Assembly (NCBI RefSeq): GCF_015351595.1
Contig: NZ_JADKPT010000001.1
Coordinates: 248,001-312,000, forward strand
Direction of reading: 5' to 3'
DNA length: 64,000 nt
From: Flavobacterium sp. LC2016-12
GTDB lineage: Bacteria > Bacteroidota > Bacteroidia > Flavobacteriales > Flavobacteriaceae
Shown here: positions 16,543-24,860 of the stretch, in pieces
Position numbering within the stretch: position 1 is the stretch's first letter
Layout of the letters: each line of letters opens with the position of its first letter
Program-made: the position numbers and the translations under genes
Notes under the pieces: generated by a model
What the model was told of the DNA's origin: nothing
The model's input: only the letters and a program-made list of their open reading frames with translations
The model's database searches: none

Positions 16543-17430
16543 TTAGTCAAACAAATCCGAAGAAAGATATCGATCGCCGCGATCGCAGATTACAGCTACA
16601 ATAACGCCTGATTCTAATTGTTCGGCGATTTTTAAGGCTACTGCAACAGACCCTCCGCTACTCATTCCGGCAAAAACACCTTCTTCAAGCGCTAGTCTTT
16701 TGGTCATTGCTCTGGCTTCTTCTTCGCTTACATCAATAACAGTGTCAACTTTTGAAGCATCAAATATTTTAGGTAAATATTCCTGAGGCCATTTGCGAAT
16801 ACCGGGAATTTGAGATCCGTCACTTGGTTGTGCTCCCACGATTTGAATCGCCGGATTTTTTTCTTTTAAATAAGTCGAAGTTCCAATGATTGTTCCTGTT
16901 GTTCCCATTGCCGAAACAAAATGCGTTACAGTTCCTTCAGTATCATTCCAGATTTCTGGTCCGGTAGTTTTATAATGCGCTTTCCAGTTGTCATCATTCG
17001 CAAACTGATTTAACATCAAATAACCGCCTTCTGCGACTTTTTTGTCGGCGTAGTCACGTGAACCAATAATTCCTTCGCTAGCAGGCGTTAAAATCACTGT
17101 AGCGCCATAAGCACGCATGGTTTGAGTTCTTTCTTTTGTAGAATCTTCCGGTAATACCAATTCAATCTCTATTTGAAATAATTGAGCAATCATGGCAAGG
17201 GCAATTCCGGTATTGCCACTTGTTGCCTCAATTAATTTATCTCCTTTTTTAATGTCGCCTCTCTCAAGTGCAGATGCAATCATGTTGTAAGCCGCTCTGT
17301 CTTTTACGCTTCCTCCGGGATTATTTCCTTCAAGTTTCAGCAAAAGCTTTACGTTTTTATTTTTAACCAAATTGACAGTTTCCATTAATGGAGTATTTCC
17401 AATTAGGTTTAGCAATTTCTGTGGACCCAT
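16543..17430 (-). CDS. cysM: O-acetylserine sulfhydrylase (cysteine synthase B type)
   Basis: This PLP enzyme makes L-cysteine from O-acetylserine and sulphide (or thiosulphate). The 295-residue protein shows the cofactor lysine K43 in NPGGSVKDRAAYNM, the substrate loop EATSGNTGIALAM, and the phosphate-binding GTTGT (SAMGTTGTIIG). At this length, and with GMSSGGSVAVAL, it fits CysM better than CysK. It starts one base after the serine acetyltransferase gene, so the two consecutive pathway steps are translationally coupled. Confidence 0.94.
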   Translation of the reverse strand: MGPQKLLNLIGNTPLMETVNLVKNKNVKLLLKLEGNNPGGSVKDRAAYNMIASALERGDIKKGDKLIEATSGNTGIALAMIAQLFQIEIELVLPEDSTKERTQTMRAYGATVILTPASEGIIGSRDYADKKVAEGGYLMLNQFANDDNWKAHYKTTGPEIWNDTEGTVTHFVSAMGTTGTIIGTSTYLKEKNPAIQIVGAQPSDGSQIPGIRKWPQEYLPKIFDASKVDTVIDVSEEEARAMTKRLALEEGVFAGMSSGGSVAVALKIAEQLESGVIVAVICDRGDRYLSSDLFD

Positions 17431-17431
17431 T

Positions 17432-18223
17432 TTATTTTTTTTCTTTTATTTTAACTTCAGTTGTAGTGGTGTTCAAAACGATAGAATCGGCGGGTATGGA
17501 TTTGGTAATCCAGGCATTTCCTCCAACAATACTATTTTTTCCAATAGTAGTTTCGCCTCCCAAAATTGTTGCATTTGCATAAATACAGACATTTTTTTCT
17601 ACTGTAGGATGTCGTTTTGCATTTTTCATTTCTTTGCTTACACTCAAAGCTCCAAGCGTAACACCCTGATAAATTTTCACATGTTTTTCAATAACGGTAG
17701 TTTCACCAATTACAATTCCGGTAGCGTGATCGATAAAAAATGGTGAAGCAATTTTGGCACCTGCGTGAATGTCAGTTCCAGTAATTCTATGTGCGTATTC
17801 GCTCATTAATCTTGAAAATAATAATAAATCAAGTTGATACAGCTCATGGCTTAATCTGTAAATAGCAATCGCGTAAAAACCAGGGTAACCTAAATACACT
17901 TCATCAATACTGTTTGATGCAGGATCATTTTCTAAAATATATTCGGCATCCTGATTTAATTTTTCCAAAACTCCAGGAAGTTTTTCCAGAAAACGATCCC
18001 AAATAGATTCGCATAAGTTTTCTGGTTTTTTACAGGCTAAAACCGCAATTTCCTTAAAGCGTATTTCGAGTTCGTCTATGCTTTGATCTAAGGGGGCATT
18101 TGAATCAAAAAGGGTATAGAAAAGCTTTTCGGTAAAATCTTCTGTTTTAGTTTTGATTCCGTAGTTAATATTGGAATGGCTTTTTAAAGCTTTTATATTT
18201 TGTATGATGAGATTTCTGGACAC
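17432..18223 (-). CDS. cysE: Serine O-acetyltransferase
   Basis: The enzyme transfers acetyl from acetyl-CoA to L-serine, giving the substrate of the CysM encoded next to it. The left-handed beta-helix part runs from about residue 150 (MSEYAHRITGTDIHAGAKI) with the catalytic His in FIDHATGIVIGETTVI and the family end. I propose the GTG at 18223 as start (263 aa, VSRNLIIQNIKALKSHS...). The ATG at 18289 would add 22 hydrophobic residues (LLLTFQIYPFNFII) that do not belong to the family. No ATG occurs between the two. Confidence 0.88.
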   Translation of the reverse strand: MSRNLIIQNIKALKSHSNINYGIKTKTEDFTEKLFYTLFDSNAPLDQSIDELEIRFKEIAVLACKKPENLCESIWDRFLEKLPGVLEKLNQDAEYILENDPASNSIDEVYLGYPGFYAIAIYRLSHELYQLDLLLFSRLMSEYAHRITGTDIHAGAKIASPFFIDHATGIVIGETTVIEKHVKIYQGVTLGALSVSKEMKNAKRHPTVEKNVCIYANATILGGETTIGKNSIVGGNAWITKSIPADSIVLNTTTTEVKIKEKK

Positions 18224-18414
18224 AATTATAAAATTGAATGGATAAATTTGAAACGTTAAAAGTAAGGTGTTTTTTGTAAATAAAGGCACGAAATGCCTAA
18301 AGAAATTTTGTTCTGAGAATTCGATTTGTGATAATTAGAGGAATTTTTGAAACATGTGAATTATGTTATTCCTAAAAAGTTAAATGCGTAAATTAGCCAG
18401 TAAAATTTATAAAA

Positions 18415-19116
18415 ATGAAAAACAATTCAACTTTTAAAAGTGCTATTTCTGATATTGAGTTCCCGGAAAGTGAAAAAATTTATGGAAAATCAATACATGA
18501 TCCTGTTTTAGGGCTTATTATTAAAGATTATCCATCATTTTGTGATACTGACTGCATTGGGGTTCAGGAATTAAATGTGTATCGACAAAAATACATTTCT
18601 AATTATTTATCTGCAGAAATGGGGGCACTGTCAGATCTGGAAAAAAATGTAATTACATCTTTAAAAGAAGATAAATCGATAGTAAGTATTGTTGAAGATG
18701 AAGAAGAAACAAGAAGTTTTGGTCAAAAAATAGCAGATAAGGTTGCTGATTTTGGCGGAAGCTGGACTTTTATCATTTCGTTTTTAGCTTTTATTGTAGT
18801 TTGGATTGGTTCGAACGTTTATATTTTGGTAAACAAAGGTTTTGATCCGTACCCGTTTATTTTGCTGAATTTAATTTTATCCTGTATAGCAGCTTTACAA
18901 GCTCCGGTAATTATGATGAGTCAAAATCGTCAGGAAGAAAAAGATCGCACTCGAGCAAAAAAGGATTATATGATCAACCTGAAATCAGAATTAGAGATCA
19001 GAATGATTCATGATAAAATTGATCATTTGATCATGCATCAGCAACAAGAATTAATCGAAATTCAAAAAGTCCAAATTGAAATGATGAATGATATTTTGAA
19101 TCAGATCAAAAAATAA
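18415..19116 (+). CDS. DUF1003 inner-membrane protein
   Basis: The 233-residue protein has a soluble N-terminal part (1-105), then two close transmembrane helices (about 117-138 and 143-160) in the stretch from FGGSWTFIISFLAFIVVWIG to SCIAALQAPVIMMSQNRQ, the DUF1003 signature, and a charged C-terminal coiled coil (about 165-230). The role of DUF1003 proteins is unknown; the N-terminal region is larger than the minimal family. It stands alone on the plus strand. Confidence 0.88.
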   Translation: MKNNSTFKSAISDIEFPESEKIYGKSIHDPVLGLIIKDYPSFCDTDCIGVQELNVYRQKYISNYLSAEMGALSDLEKNVITSLKEDKSIVSIVEDEEETRSFGQKIADKVADFGGSWTFIISFLAFIVVWIGSNVYILVNKGFDPYPFILLNLILSCIAALQAPVIMMSQNRQEEKDRTRAKKDYMINLKSELEIRMIHDKIDHLIMHQQQELIEIQKVQIEMMNDILNQIKK

Positions 19117-19127
19117 TTCTTACAAAA

Positions 19128-19412
19128 TTACAAATAGAAATGTTTGTAATAATAGCCGCCAAGCATAAAAACGATATTTATGATCGCCATATTCCAGGCC
19201 ATTTTTTTTCGGGTCTGCGATTTGTTTAAAAAATAAAAAAACAAAAAAATAAAAAATAGGAGGGTCGAGTAGAGTGCCGGATACATCTTAAAAGCGGCTA
19301 AGAATTCACCTTTAAAAAGTAAGAATACAGAACGTTGAAAACCGCATCCTAAACACTCAATTCCGAAGAGTGTTTTGAACAGACAAGGCAGCATATACTT
19401 CTCTAAAACCAC
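19128..19412 (-). CDS. DUF2752 membrane protein
   Basis: The 94-residue protein carries the family pattern C-x6-G-I-E-C-x-G-C-G-x-x-R (CLFKTLFGIECLGCGFQR, residues 10-27) followed by two transmembrane helices. DUF2752 is a widespread small membrane family of unknown function with conserved cysteines that suggest metal or redox chemistry. It converges on the DUF1003 gene with an 11-base gap. Confidence 0.88.
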   Translation of the reverse strand: MVLEKYMLPCLFKTLFGIECLGCGFQRSVFLLFKGEFLAAFKMYPALYSTLLFFIFLFFYFLNKSQTRKKMAWNMAIINIVFMLGGYYYKHFYL

Positions 19413-19464
19413 AGCGTTTATTTTTTACAATTTTACAAAAAAAATATTGATAACAATTCGGGAG

Positions 19465-19498
19465 TTGGAAACTGCTATTTTAAAGTTTCATACTTTTG
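19465..19498 (+). promoter_or_regulatory. Promoter of the 61-aa gene / Smr gene pair
   Basis: TTG (19465-19467), 23 bases, then TACTTTTG (19491-19498) fits the flavobacterial TTG-N17-23-TAnnTTTG pattern. The ATG follows at 19518. Confidence 0.6.
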
Positions 19499-19517
19499 AA
19501 CTCTTATACTTAAATAT

Positions 19518-19703
19518 ATGAAAGCTTTTAAAATTTTAATAATGATTCTTGCGATTTCGGTTGCGTTATATGAGCAGGTTTCAGAAGATAAAAATATCTA
19601 TATAATGGTAATTGCAATTGCAGTTTTCATGTATGGAATGATGCAGTTAAGTGCAAAAACACCAAGTAAAAATCAAGATAAAGAGGAGCAGGATGTTGAC
19701 TAA
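19518..19703 (+). CDS. Small membrane protein, first gene of the Smr pair
   Basis: The 61-residue protein has two short hydrophobic segments (about 3-18 and 26-44) and a charged tail (PSKNQDKEEQDVD). No family is recognised. Its end overlaps the start of the Smr-domain gene by 11 bases, which couples their translation. A promoter precedes it. Confidence 0.65.
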   Translation: MKAFKILIMILAISVALYEQVSEDKNIYIMVIAIAVFMYGMMQLSAKTPSKNQDKEEQDVD

Positions 19704-20244
19704 AGGAGATAAGGTTTCCGTCTTAGACGAAGCCATAAACGGAATAGTGGTTTCAGTGAAAAACAATGAAGTTTTGATTGAAACTGAGGACGGATTTATG
19801 ATGACATTTTTTGTCAATGAATTGGTTAAAATTCAGGATTCCAGTAATTTAATGAATTCTATTAAAAGAATTGATTTAGATGCTGTTTCAAAAGAGAAAG
19901 AAGAGCCAAAAGCAAGGAGTTTTGTGAAAGAAAAGAAAGATAAGCGCGAAATTTCGGCTCCTGAATTTGATTTGCACATCGAAAAACTGGTTCCAAATAA
20001 ACGCGGAATGTCCAATTATGATATTTTGACTTTGCAAACAGAAACAGCAAAAAGACACATAGAATTTGCGATTAGAAATCGAATTCCGAAAATTGTTTTT
20101 ATTCACGGTGTTGGCGAAGGAATTCTAAAAGCAGAACTTGACTTTTTATTAGGTCGTTACGACGGAGTAGATTTTCAGGATGCCAATTATCAAAAATATG
20201 GCCTAGGTGCAACAGAAGTTTATTTTAGGCAAAACAATAAATAG
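19693..20244 (+). CDS. DUF2027 + Smr domain protein
   Basis: I take the ATG at 19693 (MLTKGDKVSVLDEAINGIV), giving 183 residues; the frame is open further upstream but inside the previous gene. The N-terminal part is a small barrel typical of DUF2027. The C-terminal Smr domain (about 95-183) shows FDLHIEKL, IHGVGEGILKAEL and the end YGLGATEVYF. Smr domains bind or nick nucleic acids; bacterial forms act on collided ribosomes or branched DNA. This short cytosolic form lacks the MutS part. A terminator hairpin follows. Confidence 0.88.
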   Translation: MLTKGDKVSVLDEAINGIVVSVKNNEVLIETEDGFMMTFFVNELVKIQDSSNLMNSIKRIDLDAVSKEKEEPKARSFVKEKKDKREISAPEFDLHIEKLVPNKRGMSNYDILTLQTETAKRHIEFAIRNRIPKIVFIHGVGEGILKAELDFLLGRYDGVDFQDANYQKYGLGATEVYFRQNNK

Positions 20245-20285
20245 TAGTAATTTTTGCGTTTAGAATAGCTGTTTTAAGGGCATAA

Positions 20286-20347
20286 AAAAACATCCATTTT
20301 TCGCCCTGAATTTGCAATAAAATCAGTTTTTAAAAATGGATGTTTTT
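20286..20347. terminator. Bidirectional terminator hairpin
   Basis: A 16-bp perfect stem AAAAACATCCATTTTT / AAAAATGGATGTTTTT encloses a 30-base loop between convergent genes and gives a T-rich end on both strands. Confidence 0.85.
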
Positions 20348-20392
20348 GTAAGAATTTAAATTTGCTTTTAATGCTCGATATAATAGTGTGTT

Positions 20393-21382
20393 TTACGGTT
20401 CAATAGTTGTAACTGTTCCTAATATAAAATTAGTAGCAAGTTTAAAAGTACTGTTTCCTTTTTTGAGTGTTACGTTTTTAAGAACAATCTGATGTTTGTA
20501 AACCTTAAGACTGTGTGATGTTGTAACTTCGATAATACCACTTACATTTGTTACTCCTGCTACACCAACCCAGGTATCTTTTACAGTTGGATTAGTTGGT
20601 GTTTTTTCCAGACAATAATAATTTTCATTTGCAGCTAAAGGAAGGTTTCCGTTATAGGTTCTGTAAAAAAGATTGTTTGTTGTAGCGTTCAAATTAATCA
20701 GACTCGTTCTTGGTGTTCCGGTTGGAGTATCTTCATTTTTAATTAAGGTTGCTCCATCAAAATTTTCAATAACCAATGAATTGGAAGTATTATTATTGAA
20801 GACTTTTTTGAATTGAGGACAATATTTTGCATTGTCTGGTTCTAAAAAACTTACAATTACAGGTGTAACCTCGGTTTTAAAATCACCAAAAGGATATTCT
20901 GCTTCAACTTGTGGTCCGGAAGGCTTAGAAAAAGTTATGTTTTTAAAAACAATGTTATGGTTATAGCCAACGATTTCAGTATGTCCGTCAGTTGGTGCAG
21001 GTGTTTTATAAACTGCTCCTGTAATAATTTGAATTTGTCCGCCTGTTCCTACCCATTCTTCCGTTACACTCGGTGTTTTTGGTGGTATTGCACCACAAAT
21101 ATTTTCTCTTGAAACTTCACCATTGTAAGCTCTGTATAAAACGCGGTAGGTTGTGTTATTAATATCGTAAACGATAGTGTCCTTATCTTCGTTTATAATT
21201 GATTTAGGAAGCATTTGTAATAATAATGCTTCTTGAGATTTTAATTTATAAACTAAAGTATTGGTTGTGTCACAGCTTGTAGAAGTTACTTCATCAAAAT
21301 CGATCGTATCAACTTTTAAATCACCATCATCGCAACCGTTTAGTAATAGCGCAAATAATAGAAGGCTTGCATATTTTTTCAT
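20393..21382 (-). CDS. Lipoprotein with two repeated domains
   Basis: From ATG 21382 the protein is 329 residues with lipoprotein signal MKKYASLLLFALLLNGC (Cys 17). The upstream extension to 21445 is rejected because it lacks signal features. The mature protein is two related halves: each has a 'TLVYK/TSLIN...YR.YNG...C...P..P.V...WVG..G' stretch and a 'H.IVFKN(I/V)T' strand (FYRTYNG and LYRAYNG; DTWVGVAG and EEWVGTGG; HQIVLKNVTLKK and HNIVFKNITFSK). No family is recognised. It is probably surface-exposed or periplasmic. Confidence 0.75.
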   Translation of the reverse strand: MKKYASLLLFALLLNGCDDGDLKVDTIDFDEVTSTSCDTTNTLVYKLKSQEALLLQMLPKSIINEDKDTIVYDINNTTYRVLYRAYNGEVSRENICGAIPPKTPSVTEEWVGTGGQIQIITGAVYKTPAPTDGHTEIVGYNHNIVFKNITFSKPSGPQVEAEYPFGDFKTEVTPVIVSFLEPDNAKYCPQFKKVFNNNTSNSLVIENFDGATLIKNEDTPTGTPRTSLINLNATTNNLFYRTYNGNLPLAANENYYCLEKTPTNPTVKDTWVGVAGVTNVSGIIEVTTSHSLKVYKHQIVLKNVTLKKGNSTFKLATNFILGTVTTIEP

Positions 21383-21456
21383 TGTAAATTTTATTTGGCT
21401 CAAAAATAGTGAAAAATTTGGCAAATGATATTTAAGATTTGACAATTGATATTTCT

Positions 21457-21464
21457 TAACTTTG
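21457..21464 (+). promoter_or_regulatory. -7 element abutting the cysteine desulfurase start
   Basis: TAACTTTG matches the -7 consensus and lies five bases before ATG 21470, so the transcript would be leaderless. A TTTG at 21438-21441 is a possible but closely spaced -33 box (15 bases). Confidence 0.5.
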
Positions 21465-21469
21465 CAGTA

Positions 21470-22594
21470 ATGAAAAAAGTATATCTCGATAACGCCTCAA
21501 CAACAGCGATGCGTCCTGAAGTGATTCAGGAAATGACTAAAGTTATGATGGAAGATTTTGGTAATCCGTCTTCTACACATAGTTTTGGACGAAATGGTAA
21601 GACTATTTTAGAACTTTCCAGAAAAAGCATCGCAAAACATTTAAATTGTTCTGCCCAGGAAATAATTTTTACTTCTGGTGGAACTGAAGCTGATAACTGG
21701 ATCCTTCGTTCAGCTGTCGAAGATTTGGGTGTGGAGCGCATAATTACTTCTAAAATCGAACATCATGCAGTTTTATATACCGTTTTAGCATTGCAGTCTG
21801 ATTATAATATCCAGGTTGATTATGTGAAAATAAACCATGATGGAAGTATTGATTTAACTCATTTGTCAAATTTATTATCTGATAAAAAAAAGACAATAGT
21901 GAGTTTGATGCACGTTAATAATGAAACTGGGACTATTTTAGACTTGGATCGAGTTAGTGTAATCTGCAAGCAATATAATGCTTTATTTCACTCAGATACT
22001 GTGCAGTCAGTTGGTAAAACTGAGATCGATCTGCAAAAAAACACGGTTGATTTTATAGTGGCAAGTGCACATAAATTTCACGGCCCAAAAGGAATTGGTT
22101 TTGCTTTTGTTCGTAAAAACTCGGGTTTACAGCCTTTGCTTTTTGGAGGAGAACAGGAAAAGGGCCTGCGTGCCGGAACCGAAGCAGTACACCAAATAGC
22201 TGGAATGGCTAAAGCTTTGTCTGTTTCTTATGAGAATTTGGATGTAGAAAGAAAATACATTTCGGATCTAAAAACGTACCTTATTGAGCAACTTGAAATT
22301 CATTTTCCGGATTTTAGAATCAATGGAAAAAAAGAAGATTTTTATAATATCATAAATATCATTTTGCCTTTTTCTTCAGATAAAACTTCAATGTTATTGT
22401 TTAGCTTGGATATGAAAGGAATTGCAGTTTCAAGAGGAAGTGCCTGCCAATCCGGAAGTATCAAACCTTCGCATGTCTTAAAAGAAATGCTTTCGGAGAC
22501 GGATCTAAAATTACCAAATCTCCGAATTTCATTTAGTCATTATAACACCAAAGAAGATATTGATTGGCTTGTTGAGAGTTTGAAAACTCTTTAA
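21470..22594 (+). CDS. Cysteine desulfurase (NifS/IscS-like)
   Basis: This PLP enzyme takes sulphur from L-cysteine for Fe-S clusters or thiolated tRNA. The start at ATG 21470 gives MKKVYLDNASTTAMRPEVI, the family start, and 374 residues. K202 in ASAHKFHGPKG binds PLP; the persulphide-forming cysteine is C326 in SRGSACQSGS. The gene stands apart from any isc/suf scaffold genes, so it may serve tRNA thiolation. It diverges from the repeated-domain lipoprotein gene. Confidence 0.92.
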   Translation: MKKVYLDNASTTAMRPEVIQEMTKVMMEDFGNPSSTHSFGRNGKTILELSRKSIAKHLNCSAQEIIFTSGGTEADNWILRSAVEDLGVERIITSKIEHHAVLYTVLALQSDYNIQVDYVKINHDGSIDLTHLSNLLSDKKKTIVSLMHVNNETGTILDLDRVSVICKQYNALFHSDTVQSVGKTEIDLQKNTVDFIVASAHKFHGPKGIGFAFVRKNSGLQPLLFGGEQEKGLRAGTEAVHQIAGMAKALSVSYENLDVERKYISDLKTYLIEQLEIHFPDFRINGKKEDFYNIINIILPFSSDKTSMLLFSLDMKGIAVSRGSACQSGSIKPSHVLKEMLSETDLKLPNLRISFSHYNTKEDIDWLVESLKTL

Positions 22595-22597
22595 AGG

Positions 22598-22677
22598 GAC
22601 TAAGGTACTAAGTTGCTAAGGTTCTAAGTTTTTTTACAGATTTTAAATTAATCTAAAATCTAAAATCTGCAATCTAA
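22598..22677. repeat. CTAAG(G/T)TT and ATCTAAA word repeats
   Basis: Tandem words GGGACTAAGGTACTAAGTTGCTAAG broken over 22,597-22,626 are followed by AATCTAAAATCTAAAATCTG-type repeats between two convergent genes. No obvious coding content. Confidence 0.55.
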
Positions 22678-22679
22678 AT

Positions 22680-23252
22680 TTATTTACGTATCACTTTCAC
22701 CTGTGAATCATTCGTTAATTTTATGATTGTTGATGGTTTTCCGGCAACTTTATCGCGATATAAATTCACTACATAATCAACTCCCTTAACAATTTCAGGA
22801 TTAATATCCTTGAATGCGATTGGCGTTGGTTGTCCTGAAATATTAGCCGAAGTTGAAACCAAAGGCTTTTTCATTCGTTCTAATAATTTAAAGCAAAAAG
22901 GTTCTTTTACTAAACGTATTCCAAGAGAGTTATCTGTTGCAATGATATTGGCAGCCACATTTCTTGGTCCGTCCAATATTAATGTTGTTGGTTTTTCGGA
23001 TAAATCTAAAATCTGCCATGCAACTTCGGGAATATCTTTAAAAACATTATACATCATTTTTTCTCCATTCATCAAAACAATCATGCTTTGTGTTTCGGCA
23101 CGTTGCTTTAGTTTGTAGATTTTTGCAACAGCTTCCGGATTTGTTGCATCACAACCAATTCCCCAAACGGTATCAGTAGGATACAGGATAATTCCGCCTT
23201 CTTTAATAACTTCGTAAGCGTTGTGGATTTCAGTGTTTATGTCTTGATTCAT
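22680..23252 (-). CDS. Sua5/YciO/YrdC family protein (threonylcarbamoyl-AMP synthase-like)
   Basis: The 190-residue protein contains the YrdC fold with GGIILYPTDTVWGIGCDA near the N-terminus, KLKQRAETQSMIVLM, and the STSANISGQPTP signature. Members use threonine, bicarbonate and ATP to form threonylcarbamoyl-AMP for the t6A37 modification of ANN-decoding tRNAs. It has no C-terminal Sua5 domain, so it is a TsaC/YciO-size member; YciO paralogues may not take part in t6A. It is cytosolic. Confidence 0.88.
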   Translation of the reverse strand: MNQDINTEIHNAYEVIKEGGIILYPTDTVWGIGCDATNPEAVAKIYKLKQRAETQSMIVLMNGEKMMYNVFKDIPEVAWQILDLSEKPTTLILDGPRNVAANIIATDNSLGIRLVKEPFCFKLLERMKKPLVSTSANISGQPTPIAFKDINPEIVKGVDYVVNLYRDKVAGKPSTIIKLTNDSQVKVIRK

Positions 23253-23287
23253 AATGTTAGAAATATTTGATTAAAATGAAACAAATA

Positions 23288-24364
23288 CTATAAGGTGTGA
23301 GTATTAATAATATCGACTATCTTTTTTAAAGTTTCCGTCGTAATCCCTACATACAGCGGTAAACACAATATTCGTGAAGCAATAGATTCAGAAATTGGCA
23401 TTTCATCACCTTTTACATAATCAATTGTATTTAAGGAAGGATAAAAGTAGCGTCTTGGCAGAATGTTTTCTTGCAATAAGGCTACCTGAACTTTAAATAA
23501 AGTAGTTTCTGAATTAAATATTACAGGATAATAGCTATAATTCCATTCTGTATTTTCTCTTATTTTTATCGTACTTACAGTTTTGAAATCTAAATTTTCA
23601 TTATAAAAATTTACTACTTTTTCCCTTTCAGTAATAATATGGTTCATATAAGGAAATACAGCCAGACCCATCGCTGATTGTAGCTCAGAAATCTTTGCAT
23701 TAATTCCTAATCCATGAAATTCTAATGGTCCGTTATGTCCAAAATTATGACTATAAAATAATTGATGATAAATATCTTTATTGTTGCAAAACATTGCGCC
23801 GCCCTCGCCAGTATGAAATAGTTTGGTCGCATGAAAACTACAGGTGCTTACGTCTCCAAAGTTAAATACTGATTTATTGTTGTATTTCACCCCAAAACAA
23901 TGCGCTGCATCATAAATGACTTTTAGGTTATGTTTCTTTGCAATGCTTTCAATAGCCTCAACATTACAGGGATTTCCAAAAACGTGAGTGGCTAATATAG
24001 CAGTTGTCTTTGCCGTTATTGCGCTTTCTATTTTAGTCTCATCAATAGTTAAATACTCTGAATGGATATCGACAAAAACAGGTGTGCAGTTTTCCCACAC
24101 AATTGCTGCAGAAGTTGCGACATAAGAAAAAGGTGTTGTGATGATTTCTCCACCTTTACCAAATAATTTTAATGCAATTTGAATAGGAATTGTACCGTTA
24201 TTAGTAATTATCAGATGAGAGACATCAAGATAGTTTTTTAGTTTGTCTTCTAATTCTAAGGTAAGTTCACCTCGATTTGTGAGCCAAGCTTTATCCCATG
24301 CACGTTTTACAAAAGAATTGTATTCTTCTTGTGGTGGTAAAAAGGTTTTGGTTACAGGAATCAT
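23288..24364 (-). CDS. DegT/DnrJ/EryC1 sugar aminotransferase
   Basis: The 358-residue PLP enzyme converts a nucleotide keto-sugar to an amino sugar. K181 in FHATKLFHTGEGG forms the internal aldimine and D152 (YDAAHCFG) supports the cofactor. The start MIPVTKTFLPPQEEY is typical of aminotransferases making Qui3N, Fuc3N or 4-amino-4,6-dideoxy sugars. It diverges from the acyl-chain operon at 24626, so I infer it makes the amine that receives the acyl group. The position of the amine (C3 or C4) cannot be told. Confidence 0.9.
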   Translation of the reverse strand: MIPVTKTFLPPQEEYNSFVKRAWDKAWLTNRGELTLELEDKLKNYLDVSHLIITNNGTIPIQIALKLFGKGGEIITTPFSYVATSAAIVWENCTPVFVDIHSEYLTIDETKIESAITAKTTAILATHVFGNPCNVEAIESIAKKHNLKVIYDAAHCFGVKYNNKSVFNFGDVSTCSFHATKLFHTGEGGAMFCNNKDIYHQLFYSHNFGHNGPLEFHGLGINAKISELQSAMGLAVFPYMNHIITEREKVVNFYNENLDFKTVSTIKIRENTEWNYSYYPVIFNSETTLFKVQVALLQENILPRRYFYPSLNTIDYVKGDEMPISESIASRILCLPLYVGITTETLKKIVDIINTHTL

Positions 24365-24415
24365 TTAATTATTTGATTAGTGAGTTTAATTTACCTTAAA
24401 AGGGCAAACTATTGT

Positions 24416-24423
24416 TATATTTG
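24416..24423 (+). promoter_or_regulatory. Candidate -7 element of the acyl-chain operon
   Basis: TATATTTG matches TAnnTTTG. If used, the operon has a leader of about 195 bases (24,430-24,625), extremely AT-rich and without visible hairpins. No good -33 element is present, so a nearer promoter is possible. Confidence 0.35.
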
Positions 24424-24625
24424 TGGGGTAAAAATAGGAAAAGAAACCTTAATTTTCGACATAAGTACGCATTATAACTATATGTGAAAGAATATTAATA
24501 ACTGACATGTTTGAATGACAGTATTTTAAGGTCATTTTTTTCTTATCATCAAATGAATATTTTTTATTTGATTTTTTTTACAAAACTAATTTAAATAATA
24601 AACTCAAAATAAATTTAAGAATACT

Positions 24626-24856
24626 ATGGAAATCAACACTTTTTTGCGAAATTTTGCAGACATTTTAGATGATACGGACCCGGCATTAATTACACAAGAA
24701 ACTGTTTTTAGAGATTTAGACGAGTGGAATTCCTTAACTGCACTTTCATTAATTGCTATGGCTGATGAAGAATATTCTGTGAAATTGACAGGAGATGATA
24801 TTAAATCTTCTAACTCGTTAAACGATATTTTCGAAATCATTAAAAATAAAGGATAA
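24626..24856 (+). CDS. Dedicated acyl carrier protein
   Basis: The 76-residue acidic, all-helical protein fits the phosphopantetheine-carrier fold. The attachment serine is S36 in FRDLDEWNSLTALSLIAM. The canonical DSL is NSL here, a change in the acidic residue that touches partner enzymes, while the helix II pattern typical of glycan-cluster carriers (EW-x-SLTAL) is kept. It is distinct from the fatty-acid AcpP (longer, DSLDTVEL). It opens the operon and starts five bases before the KAS III gene, so I infer it holds the growing short acyl chain. Confidence 0.9.
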   Translation: MEINTFLRNFADILDDTDPALITQETVFRDLDEWNSLTALSLIAMADEEYSVKLTGDDIKSSNSLNDIFEIIKNKG

Positions 24857-24860
24857 TTAA

